Shown here: positions 43,314 through 51,279 of the stretch, in pieces | Position numbering within the stretch: position 1 is the first letter of the stretch | Layout: each line of letters opens with the position of its first letter | Source: an uncultured Syntrophobacterales bacterium | GTDB taxonomy: Bacteria > Desulfobacterota > Syntrophia > Syntrophales > UBA5619 | Assembly (NCBI GenBank): GCA_903928915.1 | Contig: CAIYSL010000018.1 | Coordinates: 1 to 64,000, forward strand | Direction: 5' to 3' | Length of the DNA stretch: 64,000 bases | Notes under the pieces: model-generated | Told to the model about the DNA's origin: nothing | What the model saw: only the letters and a program-made list of their open reading frames with translations | Databases searched by the model: none | Program-made: the position numbers and the translations under genes

Positions 43314-44761
43314 ACCTTTGCTGTCGGATCAACGGGGTGGAGATGACGCTCGAGACGGACCCGGAGAGGCGGGTCGTCGACCTCCTGCGGGAAGAGCTGG
43401 GGCTCACCGGGACGAAGGAGGGGTGCGGGAGCGGCGAGTGCGGGGCCTGCTCGATCCTCGTCGACGGCGAGCACCGTCTCTCCTGCCTGATGGTCGCCGC
43501 ACAGCTGGAAGGCAGAGCGGTGACCACGATCGAGGGGCTGGGGGAGCCCGGGCGGCTCCACCCCCTCCAGGAGGCCTTTGTCCGGTGCGGCGCCGTCCAG
43601 TGCGGGTTCTGTTCCCCCGGGATGATCCTGGCGGCAGCGGCACTCCTGAAGAAGACCCCGCATCCCGGCCGGGACGAGATCCGGCAGGGGCTGAGCGGGA
43701 ACCTCTGCCGCTGCACGGGATACCAGAAGATCGTCGACGCCGTGGAAACGGCGGCCGGCCTGACGAACCCGGACGGCGCGCCGCCCACCGCGCCACACGC
43801 GCGCCCGGCACTCGCCGAAGAGGGCGAGGCATCCCGCTGCGCAGCGCCTGCGCAACCGCCGCCCCCTCCGGGCGGCCATTCCGCGAGACTGCGCAGGGGC
43901 GGGCAAGTGCGGCACAGGGTGCTGCTCCCCCGGAGCCTCGCCGAACTGTGGAGCTTCCTGGAGGAGGAGCCCGGGGCGCGGGTATGGGCGGGCGGCACGG
44001 ACCTGAGCGTGCAGCTGCGGGTGGGGCGGGCGGTTCCCCCCGCCCTGGTCTGCCTGGAGCGGATCGCCGAGCTGCGGACGATCGAGGAGGATGCGGACTG
44101 CCTGCGGATCGGCGCGGGCGTCACCCTCGGCCGCCTGATCGCCGACCCGCGGATCGGGGATGACCTTCCCGTCCTGAAGCGGGCCGCGGAGACGCTGGGA
44201 TCGCCGCCGATCCGCGCCATGGCTACCATCGGCGGGAACATCTGCACGGCCTCGCCCGCCGGGGACACCCTGCCGCCCCTGTACATCCTGGATGCCGAGG
44301 TGGAGCTTCGCTCGCGGACGGCCACGCGGAGCATGCCGATCGGGTCGTTCATCACAGGCCCGGGAACCATCCGGCGGGAAGCCGGGGAGATCCTGACCGC
44401 CGTCCGGGTAAAAAGACCCGCGGCCTATGGCCTGCAGCATTATGAGAAGATCGGCCAGCGCAAGGCGCTGGCCTGCTCCGTCGCCAGCCTTGCGGCCCTG
44501 CTCCGCCTCTCCCCGGAAGGGACGATCGAGGCCATCCGGCTTGCCTGGGGAAGCGTCGGGCCGACTGTGGTTGCCTCGCCGGCGATCGAAGCGCTTCTCC
44601 TGGGGGAACGGCCGTCCGCGGCGGTGTTGGCGCGGGCGGCCGAAGCGACCCGGCATACCGTCTCCCCCATCGACGACGTCAGGGGCACGGCAGAGTACCG
44701 CAGGACCGCGGCGGCCAATCTCCTGCTGCGGTTCCTCCACGGTGCACTCGCGCAGCGGTAA
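43310..44761 (+). CDS. Molybdenum hydroxylase FeS/FAD fusion subunit
   Basis: One 483-residue polypeptide carries both electron-transfer parts. Residues 1-155 are the two-[2Fe-2S] protein, with CGSGECGACS, CGFCSPGM and LCRCTGY cysteines. After an Ala/Pro-rich linker (about 155-200) comes the FAD domain with VWAGGTDLSVQLR and TIGGNICTASPAGD. These are usually separate genes in bacterial three-subunit enzymes. Together with the Mo subunit this makes a complete enzyme. Accessory insertion genes (xdhC or coxF types) are absent here. Confidence 0.93.
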   Translation: MNLCCRINGVEMTLETDPERRVVDLLREELGLTGTKEGCGSGECGACSILVDGEHRLSCLMVAAQLEGRAVTTIEGLGEPGRLHPLQEAFVRCGAVQCGFCSPGMILAAAALLKKTPHPGRDEIRQGLSGNLCRCTGYQKIVDAVETAAGLTNPDGAPPTAPHARPALAEEGEASRCAAPAQPPPPPGGHSARLRRGGQVRHRVLLPRSLAELWSFLEEEPGARVWAGGTDLSVQLRVGRAVPPALVCLERIAELRTIEEDADCLRIGAGVTLGRLIADPRIGDDLPVLKRAAETLGSPPIRAMATIGGNICTASPAGDTLPPLYILDAEVELRSRTATRSMPIGSFITGPGTIRREAGEILTAVRVKRPAAYGLQHYEKIGQRKALACSVASLAALLRLSPEGTIEAIRLAWGSVGPTVVASPAIEALLLGERPSAAVLARAAEATRHTVSPIDDVRGTAEYRRTAAANLLLRFLHGALAQR

Positions 44762-44795
44762 CAGAAGGGATATGCGGCGGCGGGACGAAACCAGA

Positions 44796-44817
44796 GCCCT
44801 GCGCACGGGTGCAGGGC
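44796..44817. terminator. Terminator-like hairpin between convergent genes
   Basis: GCCCTGC and GCAGGGC pair in a 7-bp stem with an eight-base loop in the 152-base spacer between the hydroxylase operon and kefC. There is no T run. Confidence 0.4.
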
Positions 44818-44913
44818 CGGGAGCGGGCAGGGGTGCGCCGCGGCGGCCAAGAGCGGGGGCGGACAGCATCTCCGGGCAGATTCCCGGGCGGGGCGTGCGG
44901 GGAGCGCTTCCGG

Positions 44914-46794
44914 TTACCGCGCCGGCGGATCTTCGGCGGGCGTCTTGACGTACATCTCGCTGTCCCAGGCGTGATCGCCCAGGGTGGGGTTCACCTCCCG
45001 GTCGGTGGCCAGCAGCTGCTCCTGGAGCTGGTACTGTTCCCGGACCGTGAAGATGTAGGCGCTCTTGTCATGGCGCAGGGCCGCCAGTTTCTGCAGGGCC
45101 GCCTCGTCGTACTTCAGGAAGTTCTGCCCCGCCCGGGTGGCGCTGTACCTGCGGAACCCGAGCGTGACCAGACAATCGACCCCCATCCGTATCGACGTGT
45201 CGAGGGTTTCCCGGTAGATGTCGCTGATCCCCATGTCCATCAATTCGTAGGCGTCGATGCGGTTTTCGGCGCGGGCCAGGATCCGGAGGTTGGGAAACAG
45301 CCGCTGCACCTTTTCGATCAGGTCCTGGTTGATCGCCGGCGAACCGATGGCGGCGATCAGGATCCTGGCCCGGTCCGCCCCTGCTGCCTGGAGGATGTCG
45401 ATCCGCGTGGCGTCGCCGTAGAACACCTTGAACCCCATCTTCCGGAGCAGAGCGACGCGGTCCGAATCGTTGTCCAGGATCGTCGCCTCGACCCCGTTCG
45501 CCCTGAGGAAGCGGCCGATCGTGCTCCCGAAGGGGCCGAACCCGGCGAGGATAACCGGCGTGTGCAGGTCGATCGCATCGGCCTGTTTTGCCTCTTCTTC
45601 CCGGACGCCGAAGCGGGGGACGATGAACCGTTCGTTGAGAAGCAGCAGCAGCGGGGTTGCGGTCATGCTGATGGCCGTCACCCCCATCAGGGTGTCCGTC
45701 CACTCGGCTGATACGAGGTTCAGCTGGCGAATGAAGGAGAACAGGACGAAGGCGAACTCCCCGACCTGGGCCAGCCCCAGGGAGAACAGGAGATTCTGGT
45801 CGAAGGTGAGCCGGGTCAGTCTCCCCGTCAGCAACAGCACGACGAACTTGATCGCGATGACGCCGCAGACGAGGGCGGCGGTCGTCAGCGGCCGCTCCAG
45901 GATCAGGCTGAAGTTGATCGACGCCCCGACGGAGATGAAGAACAGTCCGAGGAGGATCCCCTTGAAGGGCTCGATGTCGCTCTCCAGTTCGTGGCGGTAT
46001 TCGGTGTTCGCCAGGACCACGCCGGCCAGGAAGGTCCCGAGGGCGGGGCTCAGCCCGACCAGCTCCATCAGGAACGCCGCAGCCATCACGATGAACAGGG
46101 CGGAGGCGGTGAACAGCTCGCGGAGGTTGATGCGGCCGATGAACCTGAGGAAGGGGACGATCACGAAGCGGCCGCTCAGCCCTACCGCCCCGACCGCTGC
46201 CAGCACGGCGATCGTCTGCGCCCATCCGGGCAGCCTCTCCAGGAACGTGGCCTGGCCGCCGGTCCCGGTCTGCACTGCGGCGGTCGCTAGCAGCGGCAGC
46301 ACCGCCAGGATGGGGATGACGGATATGTCCTGAAACAGCAGGACCGCGAAGGAGCATCTGCCCGCCTGCGTCTGGACCAGCCCCTTCTCCCGCAGGGTCT
46401 GCAGTGCGATCGCCGTGGACGACATGGAGAGGGCCAGTCCGAGCGCCAGGGCCGCCTGCCAGTGCAGTCCCACGGCCGCAAAGAGCGCCAGAAACAGCAG
46501 GGTCGTGGCGCCGAGCTGCACCGCGCCGGAGCCCAGGATGAGGCGGCGCATCCCCCAGAAGTGGGCGGGCTCCAACTCCAGCCCGATCAGGAAGAGCATC
46601 ATCACCACGCCGAACTCGGCGAAATGGATGACCTCCTGTTTCTGGCCGACCAGACCGAGGAAAAAGGGTCCGATCATGATCCCGGCCAGGAGGTACCCCA
46701 GCACCGATCCCATGCCCAGCCGCTTGGCAACGGGAACGAACACGATCGCCGCGGCCAGATAGATGAGGGCGTCCTGGAGAAAGGAGTGGCTCAT
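44914..46794 (-). CDS. kefC: Glutathione-gated-type K+/H+ antiporter (KefB/KefC, CPA2 family)
   Basis: A 626-residue protein: about 12 membrane helices in the first 385 residues, with GYLLAGIMIGP, LIGLELEPAHFW and the conserved LLFQDISVIPIL, then a cytosolic RCK/TrkA-N domain beginning VILAGFGPFGSTIG. It releases potassium in exchange for protons under electrophile stress in studied members. The partner flavoprotein gene lies directly upstream and overlaps by ATGA, which supports the Kef assignment over a plain Na+/H+ antiporter. Confidence 0.92.
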   Translation of the reverse strand: MSHSFLQDALIYLAAAIVFVPVAKRLGMGSVLGYLLAGIMIGPFFLGLVGQKQEVIHFAEFGVVMMLFLIGLELEPAHFWGMRRLILGSGAVQLGATTLLFLALFAAVGLHWQAALALGLALSMSSTAIALQTLREKGLVQTQAGRCSFAVLLFQDISVIPILAVLPLLATAAVQTGTGGQATFLERLPGWAQTIAVLAAVGAVGLSGRFVIVPFLRFIGRINLRELFTASALFIVMAAAFLMELVGLSPALGTFLAGVVLANTEYRHELESDIEPFKGILLGLFFISVGASINFSLILERPLTTAALVCGVIAIKFVVLLLTGRLTRLTFDQNLLFSLGLAQVGEFAFVLFSFIRQLNLVSAEWTDTLMGVTAISMTATPLLLLLNERFIVPRFGVREEEAKQADAIDLHTPVILAGFGPFGSTIGRFLRANGVEATILDNDSDRVALLRKMGFKVFYGDATRIDILQAAGADRARILIAAIGSPAINQDLIEKVQRLFPNLRILARAENRIDAYELMDMGISDIYRETLDTSIRMGVDCLVTLGFRRYSATRAGQNFLKYDEAALQKLAALRHDKSAYIFTVREQYQLQEQLLATDREVNPTLGDHAWDSEMYVKTPAEDPPAR

Positions 46795-47396
46795 GGCTCA
46801 CCGAAGACCTGATTCAGCCAGTCGTTGAGAAACTCGAATCGTCCGATCGTCTCGGCGTCGACCTCCCCCCGCCCCAGCAGTTCCAGGAGGGTGCGGTACA
46901 GCGCGGCGTGAACCGCCAGCTGCTCTTCGCCCAGCAGGTGGGTCCCCTGGACGACGAACGGGGGCAGGTAGCGCATCCGGCAGAGACGGGCGGTCTGCGC
47001 GAAGGGGGCCAGGAACTCCCGGACCGTGAAGCGGTTATGCCCGGCGCGGGAGTAGGTCTCCCGGGTGCCGCCCGAGGTCAGGGCGTTGAAGACGATCCGG
47101 TCCTGCAGGGAATAGACGCCCCGGCCGTGGGCCCAGCCGTATTCGAGGACCAGGTCCAGCCACTGCTTGAGCAGCGCCGGGCAGCTGTACATGTACAGGG
47201 GGTGGTGCCAGACGATGACCTGGTGCGAACTCAGCAGCTCCTTCTCCCGCTCCACGTCCACGTTGAAGTCGGGATAGTGTTCGTACAGGTCCCGGAGCGT
47301 GACCCCAGGGAGCCTCTCGACGCCGGCCAGGAGCGCGCGGTTGACCCGTGATTTTTCGAACCGCGGGTGGGCGAACAGTATCAGGATGCTGTGCAC
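46791..47396 (-). CDS. kefF: Kef ancillary NAD(P)H oxidoreductase (KefF/KefG family)
   Basis: A 201-residue flavodoxin-like quinone oxidoreductase that binds and activates Kef channels. It opens ILILFAHPRFEKSRVNRAL and has IVWHHPLYMYSCPALLKQWLDLVLEYGWAHG, the FMN and dimer region typical of KefF/KefG. The start has a GGAG-type site (AAAGGAGCGGCC). It is translated just before and coupled to kefC. Confidence 0.92.
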   Translation of the reverse strand: MHSILILFAHPRFEKSRVNRALLAGVERLPGVTLRDLYEHYPDFNVDVEREKELLSSHQVIVWHHPLYMYSCPALLKQWLDLVLEYGWAHGRGVYSLQDRIVFNALTSGGTRETYSRAGHNRFTVREFLAPFAQTARLCRMRYLPPFVVQGTHLLGEEQLAVHAALYRTLLELLGRGEVDAETIGRFEFLNDWLNQVFGEP

Positions 47397-47673
47397 CGTG
47401 GCCGCTCCTTTCGTCTCTTCATCGCCGCTTTCTCGTTCCAGAGTCCCGATTAATTACCACAGAAACGGTCTCCGTCATAGGGAGAAAAACCGGGGCTGAC
47501 GGGAAGACGGGCCGCGGCATCGCCGGCTGCAGGGCCCCGAGCGACGGACGGAGGTCTTCCGGCCCGGGGTCAGAATCGATCGGTGCGGAGGCTGGCTATG
47601 CTGAATGCGGGCGCCGCGGGGAACTGCGCGCGGGAAGACGGCGGCTCCGGCCCGGTGCAGGGGCGGACCCCCC

Positions 47674-48366
47674 TTACGGCGAGATCCTGCAGCTTACGGA
47701 GAGGCCCTCTCCGGAGCCGCGTTCGATCGTCGTCCGGAATTTGGGGTTCTGCCGTACGTATTCGAGAAACCGTTCGACCCCGGGGTCGCCCTGCCAGAGG
47801 ACGTTGTGGGCGGCAAAGCAGCCGCCCGGGACGATCTTCGGCTCCAGGTCGCGAAAATACTGCCAGAGCCACTCCTTGTCAGCGTCGCAGAAGACGAAGT
47901 CAACGGGGCCGCTGAGAGCTGGTACGAGCCGGTGGGCGTCGCCAAGCCGGGCGTCGACGTATGCGGACAGCCCGGCCGTGCTGAAGTTGGCAAGGGCCGT
48001 GCGGTAGCGCTTCGCGTCGATCTCGATGGTGGTTACCCTTCCGCCGGTCTTGGCGGCGGCCCAGGCCAGCCAGATGGTCGAGTGGCCGGTGGAGGTGCCG
48101 ATCTCGAGGATCCTCCGGAAATTTCCCTGAACGACGAGATCGTGGAGGATTTGCCCGTCCCGGGCGGGGACGTTCATGTCGGCCCAGGAGCCCCGGGCGT
48201 TGTCGAGAAAGCGGGCGACCCGGGCATCCAGATCTCCCCGTGCGTGCGGCTGCTGGGCATGGGCCCCGCCGGCCGGACCGTACCCGATGGCAACGCCGAT
48301 GAGTACCGCCGCCGCCCAGTGAAGCGGCATTCTGCCGATGCCGCTCGGTAAAAATCCCCTTGACAT
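47674..48366 (-). CDS. SAM-dependent O-methyltransferase with N-terminal signal peptide
   Basis: A caffeoyl-CoA/catechol-type O-methyltransferase: RILEIGTSTGHSTIWLAWA is the SAM loop near residue 85, followed by TTIEIDAKR and the metal/substrate segment FVFCDADKEW. The N-terminus is odd: a positively charged start, a hydrophobic stretch (LHWAAAVLIGVAIGYG) and an AHAQ cleavage-like site near residue 38, so the protein looks exported. SAM is not known to be supplied to the periplasm. The start may be GTG 48369, ATG 48366 or an ATG 12 codons in; all keep the signal. It is divergent from the ilv leader. Confidence 0.82.
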   Translation of the reverse strand: MSRGFLPSGIGRMPLHWAAAVLIGVAIGYGPAGGAHAQQPHARGDLDARVARFLDNARGSWADMNVPARDGQILHDLVVQGNFRRILEIGTSTGHSTIWLAWAAAKTGGRVTTIEIDAKRYRTALANFSTAGLSAYVDARLGDAHRLVPALSGPVDFVFCDADKEWLWQYFRDLEPKIVPGGCFAAHNVLWQGDPGVERFLEYVRQNPKFRTTIERGSGEGLSVSCRISP

Positions 48367-48388
48367 CACCCACGCCCTGGTATAAAAG
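48360..48388 (+). promoter_or_regulatory. Promoter of the ilvBNC leader
   Basis: A perfect TTGACA (48360-48365) is followed by TATAAAAG starting at 48381, so the -10 is TATAAA with a short 15-base spacer or TAAAAG with 17. It reads toward the leader peptide and overlaps the start region of the divergent methyltransferase. Confidence 0.65.
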
Positions 48389-48423
48389 TAGTGCCATCAT
48401 TGAATTGATGGCAGGGAATGTAC

Positions 48424-48510
48424 ATGATCCACCGGTCGTTGTCCAGCAGCCTCCTTCTCCTCCTTAGCGTCGTAGTAGTACGGCCCGGGGCTGCTGCTCT
48501 GCGTCTGTGA
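48424..48510 (+). CDS. ilv operon leader peptide (Leu/Val-rich)
   Basis: A 28-codon reading frame too short for the ORF track. It encodes MIHRSLSSS, five consecutive Leu codons (48451-48465), Ser, four consecutive Val codons (48469-48480), then RPGAAALRL and UGA. AGGGA lies about seven bases before ATG 48424; an ATG two codons earlier is also possible. Runs of regulatory branched-chain codons before a terminator are the hallmark of ribosome-mediated transcription attenuation. It is followed by competing RNA pairings and the terminator. Confidence 0.92.
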   Translation: MIHRSLSSSLLLLLSVVVVRPGAAALRL

Positions 48511-48548
48511 TGGATCGACCATAACGAGATGCGAGCCGCGAGCCCCGG
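48444..48548 (+). promoter_or_regulatory. ilv attenuator: pause and antiterminator pairings
   Basis: Segment 1 (48444-48451, CAGCAGCC) is perfectly complementary to segment 2 (48489-48496, GGCTGCTG). Segment 2 (48485-48492, CCGGGGCT) is also perfectly complementary to segment 3 (48541-48548, AGCCCCGG), which is part of the terminator stem. A ribosome stalled on the Leu codons would cover segment 1, freeing 2 to pair with 3 and prevent termination. These are direct sequence complementarities; the mechanism follows known ilv/leu attenuators. Confidence 0.85.
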
Positions 48549-48570
48549 AAAGGCCGCGGCTTTTTCATTT
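48534..48570 (+). terminator. ilv leader attenuator terminator
   Basis: AGCCGCG pairs with CGCGGCT, continuing after a bulged A into GCC/GGC, and is followed by TTTTTCATTTT. It lies between the leader peptide stop and the ilvB ribosome site. Confidence 0.88.
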
Positions 48571-48633
48571 TCCCTAGGCCGCGGTTCGGGGTGACCGGCG
48601 GCTTTTTTATTGCGGGAAAGGAGCACCAGAAAG

Positions 48634-50292
48634 ATGGACATGATCGGAGCGGACATCGTCTTGAAGACCCTCGCCGAGGAGGGGGTGGAGGTGATCTTCG
48701 GCTACCCCGGCGCGAACACCCTCCCCCTGAACGACCGGCTGGCGGACAGCACCATCCGGCACTACCTGATGCGTCACGAGCAGGCGGCGGCCCACGCCGC
48801 AGACGGATACGCCCGGGCCACGGGCAAGGTGGGGGTCTGCCTCTCCACGTCGGGTCCCGGCGCGACGAACCTGGTCACCGGGATCGCCACCGCCTACATG
48901 GATTCGACGCCGCTGGTGGCGATCACCGCCCAGGTCGACAGCGACCTCTGGGGCAGGGACGCCTTCCAGGAGACGGACATCATCGGGATCACGATTCCGA
49001 TCACCAAGCACAGCTTCATGGTCCGGGACGTGAACCAGCTGGCCGCCTCGCTCCGCCAGGCCTTTCAGCTTGCCAGCACCGGCCGGACCGGACCGGTCCT
49101 CGTCGACATCCCGAAGGACATCCTCCTGGCCCGCTGCGGCGAGCAGCCGAAAAAGGCCCAGACCGCGGCGCCGAAGCGCGTCGAGAACCGCGAAGAGCTG
49201 GAGAAGATTGCCCAGGCCCTGAACCGGAGCGAACGGCCGGTCCTGATCATCGGCGGCGGGGTGAAGCTGGGCGACGCCTGCCCGCAGATGAGCGAGCTCG
49301 TGCAGAAGGGGCAGCTCCCCTTCGTCACGACGATGATGGGAATCGGCTCGGTCTCCTCGGCCAACGGGTACAACCTCGGGTTCATCGGCACCCACGGCAA
49401 CGAACTGGCCAACCGGATCATCCACGACTCGGACTTCATCCTCGCCCTCGGCACCCGCTTCACCGAGCGGAGCACCTCCGTCACCTCGGAATTTGCCCCG
49501 CTGGCCACGGTCGCCCAGATCGACATCGACCCCACCTCCATCGGAAAGAACATCGCCGTGGACCTTCCCTTTGTCGGGGATATCCAGGAGGCGCTCACGG
49601 AGCTGATCCCCCTGGTCACCCCGCGCGAACGGACCGCGTGGAGGGAGCGGATCCGTACGGAGCGGTGCAGCCAGGAGGAGAAGCTGACCGACGGCGGCTG
49701 CGGCCAGGCGGGCAGTCTCATCCGGAAGGTCCAGGAGGCCATGCCCAAAGAGACGATCGTGGTCCCGGACGTGGGGCTCAACCAGATCTGGACGGTCCGC
49801 ACCTGGCAGACCCACTCCCCCCGCAGCCTGCTCACCAGCGGCGGGATGGGGACGATGGGATTCTCGGTCCCCGCCGCCATCGGCGCGCAGGTGGGCGCCC
49901 CGGATCAGCGCGTGGTGGTCGTCTGCGGCGACGGCGGGTTCTACATGAACATCCAGGAACTGGCCACGATCAGCACCTACCAGATCCCGGTGAAGATCGT
50001 CGTGATCAACAACGGCCATCTGGGGATGATCCGGCAGATGCAGGACCTCTGGTACAACGCCCGCTTCACCACCAGCTCCCTGGGCGACCGGGTCGACCTG
50101 GTGGCGGTGGCCAAGGGGTTCGGCGTCCCGGCGGAGCGGGTCGCCGTGGACGAGGACCCGGCCGCGGCGATCGGCCGGATGAGCGCCGCCGAGGGCCCCT
50201 ACCTGCTGGAGGCGATGGTGGACCCGGACAACTACGTCTACCCGATCATCCCGCCGGGCTGCTCGAATGTGGAGATGATCTGCGGGAAATAG
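48634..50292 (+). CDS. ilvB: Acetolactate synthase large (catalytic) subunit
   Basis: A thiamine-diphosphate enzyme of 552 residues that condenses two pyruvates, or pyruvate and 2-oxobutyrate, in Val/Leu/Ile synthesis. The catalytic Glu is in LMRHEQAAAHAADGYAR, and the ThDP motif is GDGGFYMN..VVINN near residue 430. GYPGANTLPLND replaces the more usual GYPGGAVLPIYD, a mild divergence. The start at 48634 has AAAGGAG; the track start is a TTG eight codons upstream. It is under the leader attenuator and followed by ilvN and ilvC. Confidence 0.94.
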   Translation: MDMIGADIVLKTLAEEGVEVIFGYPGANTLPLNDRLADSTIRHYLMRHEQAAAHAADGYARATGKVGVCLSTSGPGATNLVTGIATAYMDSTPLVAITAQVDSDLWGRDAFQETDIIGITIPITKHSFMVRDVNQLAASLRQAFQLASTGRTGPVLVDIPKDILLARCGEQPKKAQTAAPKRVENREELEKIAQALNRSERPVLIIGGGVKLGDACPQMSELVQKGQLPFVTTMMGIGSVSSANGYNLGFIGTHGNELANRIIHDSDFILALGTRFTERSTSVTSEFAPLATVAQIDIDPTSIGKNIAVDLPFVGDIQEALTELIPLVTPRERTAWRERIRTERCSQEEKLTDGGCGQAGSLIRKVQEAMPKETIVVPDVGLNQIWTVRTWQTHSPRSLLTSGGMGTMGFSVPAAIGAQVGAPDQRVVVVCGDGGFYMNIQELATISTYQIPVKIVVINNGHLGMIRQMQDLWYNARFTTSSLGDRVDLVAVAKGFGVPAERVAVDEDPAAAIGRMSAAEGPYLLEAMVDPDNYVYPIIPPGCSNVEMICGK

Positions 50293-50300
50293 GGAAGCGG

Positions 50301-50477
50301 GGTGTGCGCCTTCGTGAACCGGCTCAGGATCTTCTTCCGACCATGATCATCCTCGCTGCGCTGCCGGGGAAAAACTCGCACCTCCGGTGCTCAGACAGTT
50401 TTCCCGGCGGGCGCTCCGCTCGGGTGTCATGGTGCCCGGAAGAATCTCCAAATCGTCGGTTCACGAAGGCACACACC
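50301..50477. repeat. Long imperfect palindrome (MITE-like) between ilvB and ilvN
   Basis: The ends, 50301-50321 and 50457-50477, are 21-base inverted repeats with one mismatch. The interior also folds back on itself: TTCTTCCG, ACCATGA and GCCGGG..AAAACT recur as complements, and the apex is GCACC-TCC-GGTGC. The 177 bases therefore form a nearly continuous long hairpin. It fills most of the 312-base ilvB-ilvN spacer, has no coding potential, and could be a miniature inverted-repeat element or a processing structure. No target-site duplication was evident. Confidence 0.75.
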
Positions 50478-50604
50478 CCGTTCAAGGCGGCGGGAAAGAG
50501 GATGTAAGGAGAAGAACGGTCGGAACAAGATCCTGAGACCCTGCGCAGACCGCCTTCCCAATCCGTGACGGAAAGGATGGAAGAGAAAGGAAGGAAGAGG
50601 AACC

Positions 50605-51111
50605 ATGGCCATCGAGGAACGAACGATTTCGCTGCTCGTCAACAACCAGCCGGGGGTTCTCTCCCGGATCGCCGGGGTGTTCAGCAGCCGGGGGTACAAC
50701 ATCCGGAGTCTCTGCGTCGCCGAGACGACCAACCCCGAGATCTCCCGGATCACCCTGACCAGCAAGGCCGAGAGCGACTTCACCGAGAAGATCAAGAAGC
50801 AGCTCGACAAGCTCGTCGACGTCATCTCCGTCACGGACTTCACGGGCGCCCCCTCGGTCCAGCGCGAGCTGATGCTGATCAGCCTCCGGCTCACCGAGGC
50901 GACCCGCACGGAGATCCTGCGGGCGATCGATGTCTTCGGTTGCCGGGTGATCGCGATGCACGAGGACTCGCTGATCATCGAGACCACGGCGAACAAGGAC
51001 AAGACCGCCGCGATCCTCCGGTATTTCGAGCCCTTCGGCGTGGAGGAGATGAACCGGACCGGGGCGATCGCGGTCTTTCGCCAGCAGTCGGACCGCTCGG
51101 CCGCGGGCTGA
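50605..51111 (+). CDS. ilvN: Acetolactate synthase small (regulatory) subunit
   Basis: A 168-residue regulatory subunit that confers valine feedback on IlvB. An N-terminal ACT domain (ISLLVNNQPGVLSRIAGVFSSRGYNIRSL) is followed by the C-terminal IlvH domain with RELMLISL and the ending GAIAVFRQ. The length is that of the IlvH/IlvN class. It is separated from ilvB by the palindromic element. Confidence 0.95.
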   Translation: MAIEERTISLLVNNQPGVLSRIAGVFSSRGYNIRSLCVAETTNPEISRITLTSKAESDFTEKIKKQLDKLVDVISVTDFTGAPSVQRELMLISLRLTEATRTEILRAIDVFGCRVIAMHEDSLIIETTANKDKTAAILRYFEPFGVEEMNRTGAIAVFRQQSDRSAAG

Positions 51112-51126
51112 GCGCGTCCCCCTTCG

Positions 51127-51153
51127 CCGTTCCCTCCGCCGTCGAGGGGAAGG
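51127..51153. repeat. 27-base palindromic repeat, copy A
   Basis: CCGTTCCCTCCGCCGTCGAGGGGAAGG in the ilvN-ilvC spacer matches 24 of 27 bases of the element at 63273-63299. Both centre on CGTCGA with complementary pyrimidine and purine arms, suggesting a dispersed REP-like element. Confidence 0.5.
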
Positions 51154-51279
51154 ATGCAGTGACACCCTCCCCCTGACGGGCGGGAAAGCGAGGGACAAGG
51201 AGTTACACCGGGGTCGCAGGGCCTCGCACACCAGGGACCGGGAATTCCGGACCCCGTTCATACAGAAAAGGAGAATGAC

